Shown in pieces: positions 30,920 to 40,618 of a DNA stretch of 64,000 nucleotides. The stretch is from Acinetobacter calcoaceticus (GTDB lineage Bacteria; Pseudomonadota; Gammaproteobacteria; Pseudomonadales; Moraxellaceae). The stretch lies in contig NZ_SLVJ01000006.1 of assembly GCF_004345325.1 (NCBI RefSeq), positions 62,001 through 126,000 of the forward strand, written 5' to 3'. Made by a program: the position numbers and the translations under genes. Under the pieces are notes generated by a model, which was not told the origin of the DNA, made no database searches, and was given only the letters and a program-made list of their open reading frames with translations. Position 1 is the stretch's first letter, and the number at the start of each line of letters is the position of its first letter.

Positions 30920-31966
30920 TTAACGTTGAACTTGAACAGTACGGCTACCAGAGATCGTAGCGAATACGCGACGGTTCATAGCACGGCCTTCTTTAGTGTT
31001 GTTGTCAGCAATTGGTTGATCCCAAGCGAAACCTTGAGTTGACAAGCGTGAAGCGTCAACGTTGAATTCGCTTACAAGTGCAGTTTTAACAGAGTTAGCA
31101 CGAGCCAAAGATAAACGTTCGTTTAACTTACGTGGACCAGTGTTATCTGTGTGACCTTCAATCAAAGCAGTCGCATTTGGATAATCAGTTAACTTTTCAG
31201 CAACTTTAGCGAGTTCTGGTTTGTATTGATCTTTGATATTTGATTTATTGGTATCAAAGAACACACGAAGTTCCATGCTCAGATTTTCAATCTGCTCTTG
31301 AACTTCAGGTTGAACTACAGGTGCAATTGGTGCAATTGGTTCAACTACTACTACAGGAGCAGCAGGTTTCAAGTGACCACCTAGAACAACGTTAAGACCT
31401 GCTAGAGCTGTATAGTTCCAGAAATCTTCATCGATGTTATAAGTACCACGAGCTTCAGTACGTAGTGATAACACATCGTTTAAGCGCCAGAAAGCACCAA
31501 CACCCGCGTTAGCCAAAGTACCTTCTTCAGAACGACCACGACCATCACGACCAATTGGATAAGCAGTAGTGCCACTAAAGTTATACTTATAGTGACCAGC
31601 ACCAGCTAGTACATAAGGCTTGATTTTGCTGTCATAGTTTTTAGTGATTAAATCAGAAGTAACATAGAAGTTACCATTGATTTGTTTTTGCTTATATTCA
31701 GCACCAGATACAGGATTAACATCACCCTTAACTTGGTTATATTCAGCTTCAAAACCTAACCATGGAGTCAATTCGATACCGAGAGCAGCACCAACGAATA
31801 AATCGTCCTGTAGCTCACCAGATGAAGTTAGATTGTCACGGCCATTGTTGTGTTTAGAATCTTGGAATGTGTAACCTAATAATAAAGGAGTTACAGTTAC
31901 ACCAGCATTAGCGGCTGCTAATGGCGCAGCAACTAGCATAGCAAGTGCGATACGACTCAGTTTCAT
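30920..31966 (-). CDS. ompA: Outer membrane protein OmpA (Omp38-type)
   Basis: Major outer-membrane porin and peptidoglycan anchor. The 348-residue protein has a signal peptide ([10 protein letters not shown]...AANA), an eight-stranded barrel domain to about residue 195, a Pro/Val linker ([19 protein letters not shown]) and a C-terminal OmpA domain with [18 protein letters not shown] holding the conserved Asp and Arg. The start at 31966 has GGAGG 8 nt upstream; the frame extension to 31999 is rejected. The C-terminus stops at SRTVQVQR, without the Ala-rich tail I recall from A. baumannii OmpA. Confidence 0.95.
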   Translation of the reverse strand: MKLSRIALAMLVAAPLAAANAGVTVTPLLLGYTFQDSKHNNGRDNLTSSGELQDDLFVGAALGIELTPWLGFEAEYNQVKGDVNPVSGAEYKQKQINGNFYVTSDLITKNYDSKIKPYVLAGAGHYKYNFSGTTAYPIGRDGRGRSEEGTLANAGVGAFWRLNDVLSLRTEARGTYNIDEDFWNYTALAGLNVVLGGHLKPAAPVVVVEPIAPIAPVVQPEVQEQIENLSMELRVFFDTNKSNIKDQYKPELAKVAEKLTDYPNATALIEGHTDNTGPRKLNERLSLARANSVKTALVSEFNVDASRLSTQGFAWDQPIADNNTKEGRAMNRRVFATISGSRTVQVQR

Positions 31967-32768
31967 GGATATCCTCCAGAGATAACAATTGTTGTTCAAG
32001 CTCAGCCTAAAATGATTTAGCTACCTGAGATAGGCGTTCTTTATACCCCAGTATTATTTTTAAGCTACTCACGTTGAATCATACAAACACTTAGATGACT
32101 TTCCAAGTGCTTGATAAATTTAATCAAGCAAATTATTGACAAAATTACTTACAATTTCCGTTGTAATTCGGTAATTTTATCAACAAAAGCTGATCCGAGC
32201 AGCATATATTCAAACTCGCGCCGCGCTATTTTAGCAGCAATCGCGAACGATAGTAATAAAAAAATTATTTTAACCCTGTAGCTCACTGGTTTTCAATAAA
32301 AATTTAAATAATTCTGAGGTTTAAATTATAACTATAATTGGCGCACACTCTAATTAAGTTGTATTAGACACTGTGCATTTTGTATGAATTTCACTCACTT
32401 CAACTTGCCAAATTTGACCAACCTTACAAATTTACAGTATTGATTAAAAATAACACCATTATTTTAATCAACAATTACAAATCCAACCAAGTTATATTAA
32501 AGAATTTTTTAAGCTTGGAATGTTAGACTATTTACGCCCAAATTATAGCAATGCCCAGTATATATAGCCATTTGATCCAATAAGCTTTTATTCACAATAT
32601 AATTTCCAGCATCAACAAGTGTTTTAAACCTAGAATTAAAAACAGTTTATATATAAAAATGGACTATACATATGAAAAAATGCGCAACCCAAGCAAATCA
32701 AGGTCTATATATCGGATCACTCGAAATCTCAACCAATATTAGTAGTAAAAAGGTGATCAGTATCTGCG
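31967..32768. other. Long AT-rich intergenic region upstream of ompA (about 800 bp)
   Basis: Contains the ompA promoter and probably a long 5' leader on the minus strand. A palindrome GCTTGATAAATTTAATCAAGC (32109-32129) could be an operator or leader hairpin. On the minus strand TTGTCA near 32139-32134 is a possible -35. The right part precedes the pseudopilin gene and includes a possible 40-codon ORF (32672-32794). I see no tRNA or mobile element. Confidence 0.5.
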
Positions 32769-32794
32769 ATGGATCATTCAATAACAGTCTATAA
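32672..32794 (+). CDS. Possible 40-residue small ORF overlapping the pseudopilin start
   Basis: ATG at 32672 opens MKKCATQANQ and ends at 32794, overlapping the first 26 bases of the pseudopilin gene in another frame. No good ribosome binding site and no recognised family. It may be a translated leader or chance. Confidence 0.2.
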   Translation: MKKCATQANQGLYIGSLEISTNISSKKVISICDGSFNNSL

Positions 32795-33329
32795 AAAAAT
32801 TAAAGGATTCACACTCTTAGAGCTATTGGTCTGTCTAAGCATCATCGCAATCATTATCGTCTATGCACAGCCGTCTTTTCATCACATAGGTGCACGACAA
32901 GAGCTTTCAAATTTGCAGCATGTGATACAGCAACACATCAACATGGCACGGTCACATGCGATCACCGTACACAGTGATGTGGTAATGTGCGCTTCAGCCA
33001 ATCTAGAATACTGCCAAAACAACCAATGGCATCACGGTATACTGCTATACATAGACCGCAATAAAAACCGCCAACTCGATGTAAATGAAACGGTGCTCAC
33101 AGCAACAGCCACCCAACTTAAGTACGGCTCATTTGCATGGCATGGCAATGCATCCCACCCCAATACTGTGGTGTTCCAATCTGATTCAGGCTTACCCAGA
33201 GGGTCTATCGGCAGTTTTCGTTATTGTAGTTTTCAACATCCAGAATTTAGTCAAGATTTCCCCATTGGAATGATGGGGCATTTGCGTAGCATCGAATCCA
33301 CAAAGTGCAATAAAACAACAGCTGAATGA
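32769..33329 (+). CDS. GspH/FimT-family type IV pseudopilin
   Basis: A 186-residue prepilin-like protein. A 13-residue leader ends at the peptidase site KG|FTLLELLVCLSIIAIIIVYA, with Glu at mature position 5 and a long hydrophobic helix. The globular part has four Cys in CASANLEYC and ...YCS/KC, fitting a FimT-like minor pilin. It stands alone: no pilE, pilV, pilW or pilX neighbour is visible. The start at 32769 is the only ATG giving a normal short leader. Function in type IV pilus assembly or DNA uptake is inferred from the family. Confidence 0.85.
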   Translation: MDHSITVYKKIKGFTLLELLVCLSIIAIIIVYAQPSFHHIGARQELSNLQHVIQQHINMARSHAITVHSDVVMCASANLEYCQNNQWHHGILLYIDRNKNRQLDVNETVLTATATQLKYGSFAWHGNASHPNTVVFQSDSGLPRGSIGSFRYCSFQHPEFSQDFPIGMMGHLRSIESTKCNKTTAE

Positions 33330-33440
33330 AGACCGTTGCGTCTATGTTTGACCCAGAATAACGCTTTATTCTTATCCAGTATTTTATATACTGCTTAGGG
33401 TTTTAAAATCTGATGTATTACAAATTTGGAGAATACAACA

Positions 33441-34616
33441 ATGACTGACATCGTAATTGTAAATGGCGCGCGTACCGCTATGGGTGGTTTTCAAGGCAGT
33501 TTAGCAAATGCAACTGCGCCACAACTTGGTGCAGCAACCATCAAAGAAGCAATTAGCCGTTCAGGCTTACAGGCCAATGATGTTGAAGAAGTCATCATGG
33601 GTTGTGTACTTCCAGCGGGTTTAAAACAGGGCCCTGCCCGTCAAGCCATGCGTTTAGCAGGCCTTCCAGATTCAACAGCGGCTGTTACCATTAATAAACT
33701 CTGTGGTTCAGGCATGAAAGCAGTCATGCAAGCCGCTGACATGATTAAAGCAGGTTCTGCGAACATCGTCGTTGCAGGCGGTATGGAATCGATGAGTAAT
33801 GCACCATATTTACTCCCCAAAGCTCGTGGCGGTTATCGCATGGGTCATGGTGAAGTTAAAGACCATATGTTCTTTGATGGTTTAGAAGATGCTGAAACTG
33901 GCCGTCTCATGGGTTCATTCGCACAAGATATGGCCAATAAGCGTGGTTATAGCCGTGAGCAAATGGATGACTTTGCCATTCGCTCATTGAAACGTGCTCA
34001 AACTGCGATTAATGAAGGTTACTTTGCTGCAGAAATCGTTCCTGTAACACTCTCTACACGTAAAGGTGATGTGATCGTTGACAAGGATGAACAACCTTTC
34101 AATGCAAATATCGACAAGATTCCAAGTTTAAAACCTGCATTTGCAAAAGACGGCACCATTACCGCAGCCAATGCCAGCTCGATTTCAGATGGTGCTTCAG
34201 CATTGGTATTGACTTCTGCTGAACATGCACAAGCCAAAGGTCTTGCACCATTAGCGAAAATTGTGGCTTATGCGTCGAATTCACAACATCCTTCTGAATT
34301 CACCATTGCCCCGGTAGGCGCTATCGAGAAAGTCCTCAAGCAAACAGGTTGGACTGCTCAGGATGTTGATCTCTGGGAGATTAATGAAGCATTTGCCATG
34401 GTGACCATGTGCCCAATCGATGACTTCAAACTCGATGCAGAGAAAGTCAACATTCATGGCGGCGCTTGTGCACTCGGACATCCTGTTGGTTCTACAGGTT
34501 CACGTATTATCTTAAGTTTAATCTATGCTTTAAAACGTACTGGCGGTAAAAAAGGTATCGCTGCACTGTGTATCGGTGGTGGTGAAGCGACTGCTGTTGC
34601 GATTGAAATTCTTTAA
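33441..34616 (+). CDS. Acetyl-CoA acetyltransferase (thiolase)
   Basis: Catalyses the reversible condensation of two acetyl-CoA to acetoacetyl-CoA, or thiolysis of 3-ketoacyl-CoA. The 391-residue thiolase shows INKLCGSGMKAV with the nucleophilic Cys (about 88), WEINEAFAMV with the His/Asn loop equivalent, and HGGACALGHPVGSTG with the second catalytic Cys and His region. The start at 33441 follows TTGGAGAA. A terminator lies 30 bp after the stop. AtoB/PhaA-type is likely; exact chain-length preference cannot be read. Confidence 0.92.
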   Translation: MTDIVIVNGARTAMGGFQGSLANATAPQLGAATIKEAISRSGLQANDVEEVIMGCVLPAGLKQGPARQAMRLAGLPDSTAAVTINKLCGSGMKAVMQAADMIKAGSANIVVAGGMESMSNAPYLLPKARGGYRMGHGEVKDHMFFDGLEDAETGRLMGSFAQDMANKRGYSREQMDDFAIRSLKRAQTAINEGYFAAEIVPVTLSTRKGDVIVDKDEQPFNANIDKIPSLKPAFAKDGTITAANASSISDGASALVLTSAEHAQAKGLAPLAKIVAYASNSQHPSEFTIAPVGAIEKVLKQTGWTAQDVDLWEINEAFAMVTMCPIDDFKLDAEKVNIHGGACALGHPVGSTGSRIILSLIYALKRTGGKKGIAALCIGGGEATAVAIEIL

Positions 34617-34641
34617 TTTACAAATACACAGCTCTATCAAG

Positions 34642-34671
34642 AAAATCCTGCACTGAGCAGGATTTTTTTTG
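34642..34671 (+). terminator. Terminator after thiolase gene
   Basis: AAATCCTGC, loop ACTGA, GCAGGATTT then a run of T. Confidence 0.85.
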
Positions 34672-34765
34672 TTGCATCTGGATGAGCGTGATCGAATTAT
34701 TTTTCATATTCTTTTAGACAACGAGCTGCTAAATTAATTTCCTCACAACAATAAATAGGCTCCCC

Positions 34766-35215
34766 ATGCAACTGAATCACTACCTTAATTTTCAAGGTCA
34801 GACTGAAGCGGCATTTAACTTTTATAAATCCGTCTTTGGCAGAGAGTTCTCTTATATCAAACGTTATGGTGAATTGCCGACTGAAGATGGGATTCAAATA
34901 TCAGAGCAAGAAAAAGACTATATCCTGCATATATCATTACCTATCAACGAATTTACAGAATTAATGGGCTCTGACTACAGTGAAGCTTTCTGTGCCCAGA
35001 CCAATACTGTATTTACTCAGGGCAACAATCACTATATCTCCATCAATCTTGCTATAGGTGAAGAAACTGAGGCAAAACGACTATTCGAATCACTTTCAGA
35101 AAAAGGCCAAATCGAAATGCCATTGGATAAAACCTTTTGGGGTGCGCTCTATGGCGCATTCACAGATCAATTTGGTGTACGCTGGATGGTGAATTGTCAG
35201 CTTGATAGTATTTGA
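34766..35215 (+). CDS. VOC-family (PhnB-like) protein
   Basis: A 149-residue glyoxalase/VOC-fold protein. The start QLNHYLNFQGQTEAAFNFYKSVFG and the end GALYGAFTDQFGVRWMVN are typical of the PhnB/DUF1428-like 3-demethylubiquinone-methyltransferase-related VOC group. These proteins have no settled function. A terminator follows. It is a single gene between thiolase and the sulfite reductase pair. Confidence 0.8.
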   Translation: MQLNHYLNFQGQTEAAFNFYKSVFGREFSYIKRYGELPTEDGIQISEQEKDYILHISLPINEFTELMGSDYSEAFCAQTNTVFTQGNNHYISINLAIGEETEAKRLFESLSEKGQIEMPLDKTFWGALYGAFTDQFGVRWMVNCQLDSI

Positions 35216-35238
35216 TCCGCTAAGCTTCTATAAATGCT

Positions 35239-35267
35239 AAAAAATCCCGCAGAAGCGGGATTTTTTG
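35239..35267. terminator. Bidirectional terminator between VOC gene and DUF934 gene
   Basis: AAAAATCCCGC, loop AGAA, GCGGGATTTTTT. A and T runs on both sides suit the two convergent genes. Confidence 0.85.
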
Positions 35268-35290
35268 ATTAGCAACGTCCTATATAAAGC

Positions 35291-35776
35291 TTAAGCGCCC
35301 GTTTGATAATGTGCTTGAGCAACGGCAGTCGATGCTTGGTAAGGATTTTTAAAATCATTTAATCCAGCAGCGGCTTCGTGGATATCTTTGCCTTCTTTGA
35401 TCACAAAACTATCAAAGCCTGAACGTTTTAAATAGTTCAGTACATCTTTAAAGATATCACCCACAGCGCGTAATTCACCTTGAAAGCCTTGACGACGTAA
35501 TAGTGCCGCGAATGAATAACCACGGCCATCGTTAAAGCCTGCAAACTCGATCAAAATAGTATCCAGCTCAGCCAAAGGAAATTCATTGACTTCAGGTGAG
35601 TCTTCTACCGTGATATATAAAGCTTTTTTACCTTGGATCTGCCCCAACAACTCAAGTTGCTGAGTACTCACCACCACATCCCCTGTCGGGACGATGCCAT
35701 CATCAGCAACAAGCTGATACTGGTTGTCATGGATGCTGCCATCTTTGCAGAGCACCTGTAATTGCGTATTAAGCAT
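35291..35776 (-). CDS. DUF934 protein, sulfite-reductase partner
   Basis: A 161-residue cytosolic protein of the DUF934 family, which is regularly found beside ferredoxin-type sulfite reductases and thought to assist assimilatory sulfur or nitrogen reduction. Its ATG at 35776 lies inside the end of cysI (8-bp overlap), indicating translational coupling. A longer frame to 35878 is rejected because it would lie within cysI. The segment FAGFNDGRGYSFAALLRRQGF is the family hallmark. No catalytic residues are evident. Confidence 0.88.
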   Translation of the reverse strand: MLNTQLQVLCKDGSIHDNQYQLVADDGIVPTGDVVVSTQQLELLGQIQGKKALYITVEDSPEVNEFPLAELDTILIEFAGFNDGRGYSFAALLRRQGFQGELRAVGDIFKDVLNYLKRSGFDSFVIKEGKDIHEAAAGLNDFKNPYQASTAVAQAHYQTGA

Positions 35777-37412
35777 ATGCACGCTCCTTGAACGGTTTAA
35801 TACCGACACGGCGATAAGTATCGATAAACTCTTCGCCATCCTGACGGATATCAAGATAGGTATTGAGAATTTCCTCAATCACATCTGGAATCAGATCGGC
35901 AGCAAATGATGGCCCTAAAATGTCACCAATCGAGGCATCATGATCTGCATTGCCACCTAAAGTCACTTGATAGAACTCAGCACCTTTTTTATCTACACCC
36001 AAGATACCGATATTACCGACATGGTGATGACCGCAAGCATTCATACAACCAGAAATATTCAGATCAATATGACCCAAGTTATAAATGGTATCTAAGTCTT
36101 CAAAACGACGGGTAATCGCTTCAGAAATTGGAATGGATTTGGCATTGGCCAATGAACAGAAATCACCACCTGGACAGCAGATAATATCGGTAATAAAACC
36201 AATATGCGCGCGCGCTAAATTGTGTTGATCCAGTGACTGCCACAAAGCAAACAAATCTTTTTGCGGCACATCGACCAAGGCAATATTTTGCTCATGGGTC
36301 GTACGCAACTCACCAAAGGTATATTGATCAGCCAAGTCCGCGATCAGATTCATTTCTTCAGTGCTCATATCGCCAGGGGCAATACCTGCACGTTTGAGTG
36401 AAATGGTCACGATGCGATAACCCGGCACTTTATGCGGATTGGTATTGATATTGAACCAATGCTTAAATTTTGGATATTGTGCAAAGCGTTCTGTGAAATC
36501 TTGGTCGGCATAATCCTGATAAGTAAAAGGCATAAACTCATCATCGAGTCGGCTCAAAACTTCAGGCTGTATTTTTAAAGTTTGGATGGTATGTTGGAAC
36601 TCAGCTTCCACTTTCTCTGCAAATACTGCAGGGGTCAATGCTTTGACCAAAATCTTAATCCGCGCTTTATATTTGTTATCACGGCGACCATGTAGATTAT
36701 AAACACGGAGTACCGCTTCCAGATAAGCAATCAAGTCCTCACGTGGCAACCATTCTTTAATCACGGCACCAATGATCGGAGTACGACCCAAGCCACCACC
36801 GACTTTAATGGTATAGCCAATTTCCCCAGCAGCATTTTTGACAATGTATACCCCGATGTCATGAAACGACACCGCAGCACGATCGATTTCAGCAAGCGCA
36901 GAAACGGCAATCTTAAACTTACGTGGCAAAAATGCGAATTCAGGATGGAAGGTACTCCACTGACGAATCAACTCACAGGTTGGACGTGGATCGGCTATTT
37001 CACCGGCCACCACACCTGCATATTGGTCGGTCGTGGTATTACGAATACAGTTGCCTGAAGTCTGGATGGCGTGCATTTGCACAGTCGCCAACTCAGCCAA
37101 CATATCTGGTACATTTTCCAGTGCAGGCCAGTTGAATTGAATATTTTGGCGAGTTGAGACGTGGGCATAACCACGGTCATATTCTTTTGCCAAGGTTGCA
37201 ACTTTACGCAACTGATTTGAATTCATCAGCCCATAAGGGACTGCGATGCGCAGCATCGGCGCATAGCGTTGTATATATAGACCGTTTTGTAAACGAAGAG
37301 GACGATACTCATCTTCACTCAATTTGCCCGCTAAATAGCGTTCAGTTTGATCACGGAATTGTGCAACTCGTTCATTAATCAGTTGCTGATCGAAATCAGT
37401 ATATAAATACAT
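35769..37412 (-). CDS. cysI: Nitrite/sulfite reductase hemoprotein (CysI-like)
   Basis: Siroheme and [4Fe-4S] enzyme reducing sulfite to sulfide (or nitrite to ammonia) in six-electron steps. The 547-residue protein has two ferredoxin-like half domains followed by the cluster motifs CCPGGDFCSLANAK and NISGCMNACGHHH, giving the four cysteine ligands. The partner DUF934 and lack of a nitrite-specific NirB/NirD context favour sulfite. The start MYLYTDFDQQ at 37412 is the first ATG. No cysJ-type flavoprotein subunit is adjacent, so electrons probably come from ferredoxin or another donor. Confidence 0.9.
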   Translation of the reverse strand: MYLYTDFDQQLINERVAQFRDQTERYLAGKLSEDEYRPLRLQNGLYIQRYAPMLRIAVPYGLMNSNQLRKVATLAKEYDRGYAHVSTRQNIQFNWPALENVPDMLAELATVQMHAIQTSGNCIRNTTTDQYAGVVAGEIADPRPTCELIRQWSTFHPEFAFLPRKFKIAVSALAEIDRAAVSFHDIGVYIVKNAAGEIGYTIKVGGGLGRTPIIGAVIKEWLPREDLIAYLEAVLRVYNLHGRRDNKYKARIKILVKALTPAVFAEKVEAEFQHTIQTLKIQPEVLSRLDDEFMPFTYQDYADQDFTERFAQYPKFKHWFNINTNPHKVPGYRIVTISLKRAGIAPGDMSTEEMNLIADLADQYTFGELRTTHEQNIALVDVPQKDLFALWQSLDQHNLARAHIGFITDIICCPGGDFCSLANAKSIPISEAITRRFEDLDTIYNLGHIDLNISGCMNACGHHHVGNIGILGVDKKGAEFYQVTLGGNADHDASIGDILGPSFAADLIPDVIEEILNTYLDIRQDGEEFIDTYRRVGIKPFKERAYA

Positions 37413-37673
37413 GGCGTATGGCTAGTAATATCATTATAAAGGTGACTAGCATAACGAGAATTTTTCTATCAATAAAATGCCTTTTTTACATAGTGCTTAG
37501 CTATTTTACTGATAAGAAGCATTTAAGACCTTGATGAACTTATATTTCATTCATATATCAACAACTAAGCAAACTTCTATTTTATTTTCAAATAGATATC
37601 ACATTTATTCATATACAATCCCACTGAATCAAGTGTTTGTTTTTTGATCGAATTTAAAAAACAAAGCCACCAT

Positions 37674-38183
37674 TTAAATACTCAAATAAGTATTTTCCCA
37701 ACAGTTTCCACTAAACTCACCTTCGACCAATTGCACAAAATGACCATGAACTTGATCAATGGCGAGGCAATCATCAACCTCTAATACGCGATCGGTGTGC
37801 TGTTTTTGCCAATGTGCTGCAAAGTGTTGTTTTCCTTTCTCTTTAGCAACCATCGCATTTTGTGCGACCACCAAGACATAGCGATGCAACTCGCCAAACT
37901 CACGAGCATCATAACCACCCAAATTGATTAAATAGAGTTTTTGCTGATCTTGTGCTGGCGCTGCTTGAGCAAAATGCAATTGATAGCGCTTCCCTTCAAA
38001 TTCCACACCATGGATCTGTGCCCAAGCATCGATATGTAAACCTTGAGCTGCACCAAACCATGCTTGCTTCAATTGCGGATAAACCTCCTCTAAGGAGTCA
38101 CCTACGGCCAGCACCACATCATGGACTTCAGTATTGGCACGTTGATGACGACCACCCAACATAACGATAAATAGACTTGGCAT
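37674..38183 (-). CDS. DUF1543 domain protein
   Basis: A 169-residue cytosolic protein of the DUF1543 family. The N-terminal half starts MPSLFIVMLGGRHQRANTEVHDVVLAVGD, and a second half-repeat begins near LYLINLGGYDAREFGELHRYVLVVA, suggesting an internally duplicated fold. The ATG at 38183 is chosen; the frame extends eight codons upstream. No function is established. It lies between cysI and trpB with its own likely promoter. Confidence 0.75.
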   Translation of the reverse strand: MPSLFIVMLGGRHQRANTEVHDVVLAVGDSLEEVYPQLKQAWFGAAQGLHIDAWAQIHGVEFEGKRYQLHFAQAAPAQDQQKLYLINLGGYDAREFGELHRYVLVVAQNAMVAKEKGKQHFAAHWQKQHTDRVLEVDDCLAIDQVHGHFVQLVEGEFSGNCWENTYLSI

Positions 38184-38328
38184 TGCACTCCCCTTGCATC
38201 GACTCAAAAAGTCATTTTAATCAATAAACTGCCCTATTTTAATCTTATTTTGAATAAAACCATTCACTCCTTCTACCCTATCTTCCCTTCAACGCATCAT
38301 CGATAAAGCGCCATTGATATAAGGTCAA

Positions 38329-38367
38329 AAAAAATCGTGCTCAATCCAAGGATTCAGCACGATTTTT
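38329..38367 (-). terminator. Terminator after trpB
   Basis: AAAATCGTGCT and GCACGATTTT arms with a T-run on the minus strand, about 20 bp after the trpB stop. It closes the trpFB transcript. Confidence 0.8.
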
Positions 38368-38384
38368 AAGTTGAGCATTGAGGC

Positions 38385-39614
38385 TTACATCTCAACCATT
38401 TCCACACCATCAATACGAGCCACAGTCATCAAGTCTTTGTCACCACGACCTGACACTGTCGCGATAATGATTTGATCTTTAGACATCGTCGGTGCCAATT
38501 TGGTCACATAGGCCATGGCGTGGGCGCTTTCAAGCGCTGGGATAATGCCTTCAATCTGGGTCAGGTCACGGAAACCTTGTAGCGCTTCCTGATCATTGAT
38601 CGGCATATATTGCACACGTTGCATATCTTTCAAGAAGCTATGCTCTGGCCCAACGCCCGGATAATCTAAGCCCGCAGAAATACTGTGGGTTTCCATGATC
38701 TGACCTTGCTCATCTGACATCAAATAAGTTCGGTTACCATGCAACACTCCCACTTGACCGGCATTGAGTGGTGCAGAGTGTTTACCGGTTTCAATGCCAT
38801 GACCTGCCGCTTCCACGCCAAAAATCTTCACATCTGTATCATTGAGGAAAGGATAGAATAACCCCATCGCATTTGAGCCACCACCAACACAGGCCACCAA
38901 GGCATCAGGTAAACGACCAGCTTGGGTTAAAATTTGTTGACGTGCTTCACGGCCAATGATCGATTGGAAATCACGAACCAATTGCGGATAAGGGTGTGGG
39001 CCTGCCACAGTACCAATCACATAATAAGTACTGTCTACATGAGTCACCCAATCACGCATCGCTTCATTCATAGCATCTTTGAGGGTTTTAGAGCCACTTT
39101 CTACAGGGACAACCGTTGCGCCAAGTAAACGCATCCGATAGACATTCATGGCCTGACGTTTCACGTCTTCACTGCCCATAAATACCACGCACTCTAGTCC
39201 TAGACGTGCAGCAATAGTGGCGGTGGCCACGCCATGCTGACCCGCGCCAGTTTCGGCAATAATGCGTTTTTTACCAGAGAGCTTGGCCAGTAAAGCCTGA
39301 CCAATAGTGTTATTCACTTTATGTGAACCAGTGTGATTTAAATCTTCACGTTTTAAATAAATCTGTGCGCCACCCAATTGCTTAGACCAACGTTCAGCAT
39401 GATACAAAGGACTCGGACGGCCAACATAGTGTGCCAAATCACGGTCAAATTCTGCCAAAAACTGCGCATCGTCTTTCATACGGAAATAGAGTTTCTCTAG
39501 ATCCTGCAATGCAGCCATTAAAGTTTCTGATACAAAACGTCCACCATGAACCCCAAAATGCCCTTGGTCATCTGGGAATTGGCGATAGTCAATTGTATTA
39601 CTTTGCTGATCCAC
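38385..39614 (-). CDS. trpB: Tryptophan synthase beta chain TrpB
   Basis: PLP enzyme condensing indole with serine to tryptophan. The 409-residue sequence has [11 protein letters not shown] with the PLP lysine (about 98), the [13 protein letters not shown] phosphate-binding loop and the C-terminal SGRGDKD segment. It overlaps the end of trpF by 17 bp. trpA does not follow; a terminator and a DUF1543 gene come next. Confidence 0.97.
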   Translation of the reverse strand: MDQQSNTIDYRQFPDDQGHFGVHGGRFVSETLMAALQDLEKLYFRMKDDAQFLAEFDRDLAHYVGRPSPLYHAERWSKQLGGAQIYLKREDLNHTGSHKVNNTIGQALLAKLSGKKRIIAETGAGQHGVATATIAARLGLECVVFMGSEDVKRQAMNVYRMRLLGATVVPVESGSKTLKDAMNEAMRDWVTHVDSTYYVIGTVAGPHPYPQLVRDFQSIIGREARQQILTQAGRLPDALVACVGGGSNAMGLFYPFLNDTDVKIFGVEAAGHGIETGKHSAPLNAGQVGVLHGNRTYLMSDEQGQIMETHSISAGLDYPGVGPEHSFLKDMQRVQYMPINDQEALQGFRDLTQIEGIIPALESAHAMAYVTKLAPTMSKDQIIIATVSGRGDKDLMTVARIDGVEMVEM

Positions 39615-40239
39615 CTTGGACTCCTTGCATAAAGTGTTGAATGAGTTGTTGATCTTTTATACCTTTGCTCGACTCTACCCCACCACTGACATCGACCGCA
39701 TAAGCTTGGGTCATACTGATCGCCTGTTGGATATTGTCCGGATTGAGTCCACCTGCCAAGATTAAAGCCACGTCGGCACGTGGAAATGTTGCCCAATCAA
39801 ACTGCAACCCTGTACCGCCTTTCAGCTCAGGATGCCACGCATCCAAGAGCACTGCACTTGCGCCCGCTTGATGATATTGCTGGATCAACGCAGGTAAATC
39901 CAGATCAGCTTTGACTTGCAGGGCTTTGTACCAACGACGTCCGGTTTGCTGGGCAATCATGCGACATTGTTCGGGTGTTTCATCGCCATGTAACTGTAAC
40001 ACATCAATAGGAACATGCTGCAAGACTGTCTTGATCTCATCTGCACTGGCATTAACAAATAAACCCACGATGCTTACATAAGCGGGGATATGCTGGACAA
40101 GGCTTTGCGCGAGTTCAATACTGACATGACGTGGGCTAGGTGCATAGAACACCAGTCCGATCGCATCCGCACCTGCATCGACAGCGGCATGGATGTCTTC
40201 CACTCGGGTAATTCCACAAATTTTGACACGGGTTCGCAT
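39598..40239 (-). CDS. trpF: Phosphoribosylanthranilate isomerase TrpF
   Basis: Isomerises phosphoribosylanthranilate to CdRP in tryptophan synthesis. The 213-residue TIM barrel begins [19 protein letters not shown] with the catalytic Cys in KICGIT. It continues with LQLHGDE and ends [13 protein letters not shown]...[10 protein letters not shown] with the catalytic Asp and phosphate loop. Promoter-proximal gene of the trpFB pair. Confidence 0.96.
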   Translation of the reverse strand: MRTRVKICGITRVEDIHAAVDAGADAIGLVFYAPSPRHVSIELAQSLVQHIPAYVSIVGLFVNASADEIKTVLQHVPIDVLQLHGDETPEQCRMIAQQTGRRWYKALQVKADLDLPALIQQYHQAGASAVLLDAWHPELKGGTGLQFDWATFPRADVALILAGGLNPDNIQQAISMTQAYAVDVSGGVESSKGIKDQQLIQHFMQGVQGGSAK

Positions 40240-40355
40240 AAATTACAGGCTCAAATCAAAGGTTGACCAAATCGCTTTAAATCAGGTTAAGACTCAGCAT
40301 TGTAATAGAAATTCGGAACGATGAGTGAAAGTTAAATCTGAATATCTGTTTTTCA

Positions 40356-40384
40356 TTGTCTATAGTTTCGGCAGTCTTTATACT
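40356..40384 (+). promoter_or_regulatory. Promoter for the riboswitch-btuB transcript
   Basis: TTGTCT (40356-40361), 17-bp spacer, TATACT (40379-40384). The start of transcription would fall near 40391, just before the riboswitch. Confidence 0.6.
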
Positions 40385-40399
40385 GCGCGCCTATAGCAA

Positions 40400-40582
40400 C
40401 GAGTCTCGCCTAAAAGCCTAGGGAATTTGGTGTAATGCCAAGACTGCCCCCGCAACGGTAAGAATGAAAACCATATCCTATAAGTGAAAACTTAAGCCAC
40501 TGCACCTGTGTGGGAAGGTGGATATGGATGATGACTGAAATCCAGTTCAATCTTATATTCGAGTCCGGAAACCTGCTTGTTG
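40400..40582 (+). ncRNA. Cobalamin (B12) riboswitch
   Basis: Class-I cobalamin aptamer landmarks appear in order: GGGAATTTGGTG with AATGCCAAGACTGCCCCCGCAACGGTA (conserved core, from 40421), AAGCCACTG (40494-40502), TGGGAAGGTGG (40511-40521), and the B12-box-like GTCCGGAAACCTGC (40563-40576). The 3' end lies about 35 nt before the btuB start and its ribosome binding site, so control is probably of translation initiation. High adenosylcobalamin should lower BtuB production. Confidence 0.92.
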
Positions 40583-40618
40583 TCCCCTCTACATAAAACG
40601 TTCACGGGGAGTGAATGT

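Larger units (their letters stand above)
40240..40618. other. trpF-btuB divergent region
   Basis: Contains the trpF promoter on the left and, on the plus strand, a promoter and a cobalamin riboswitch that fill nearly all the rest (annotated separately). Confidence 0.7.
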
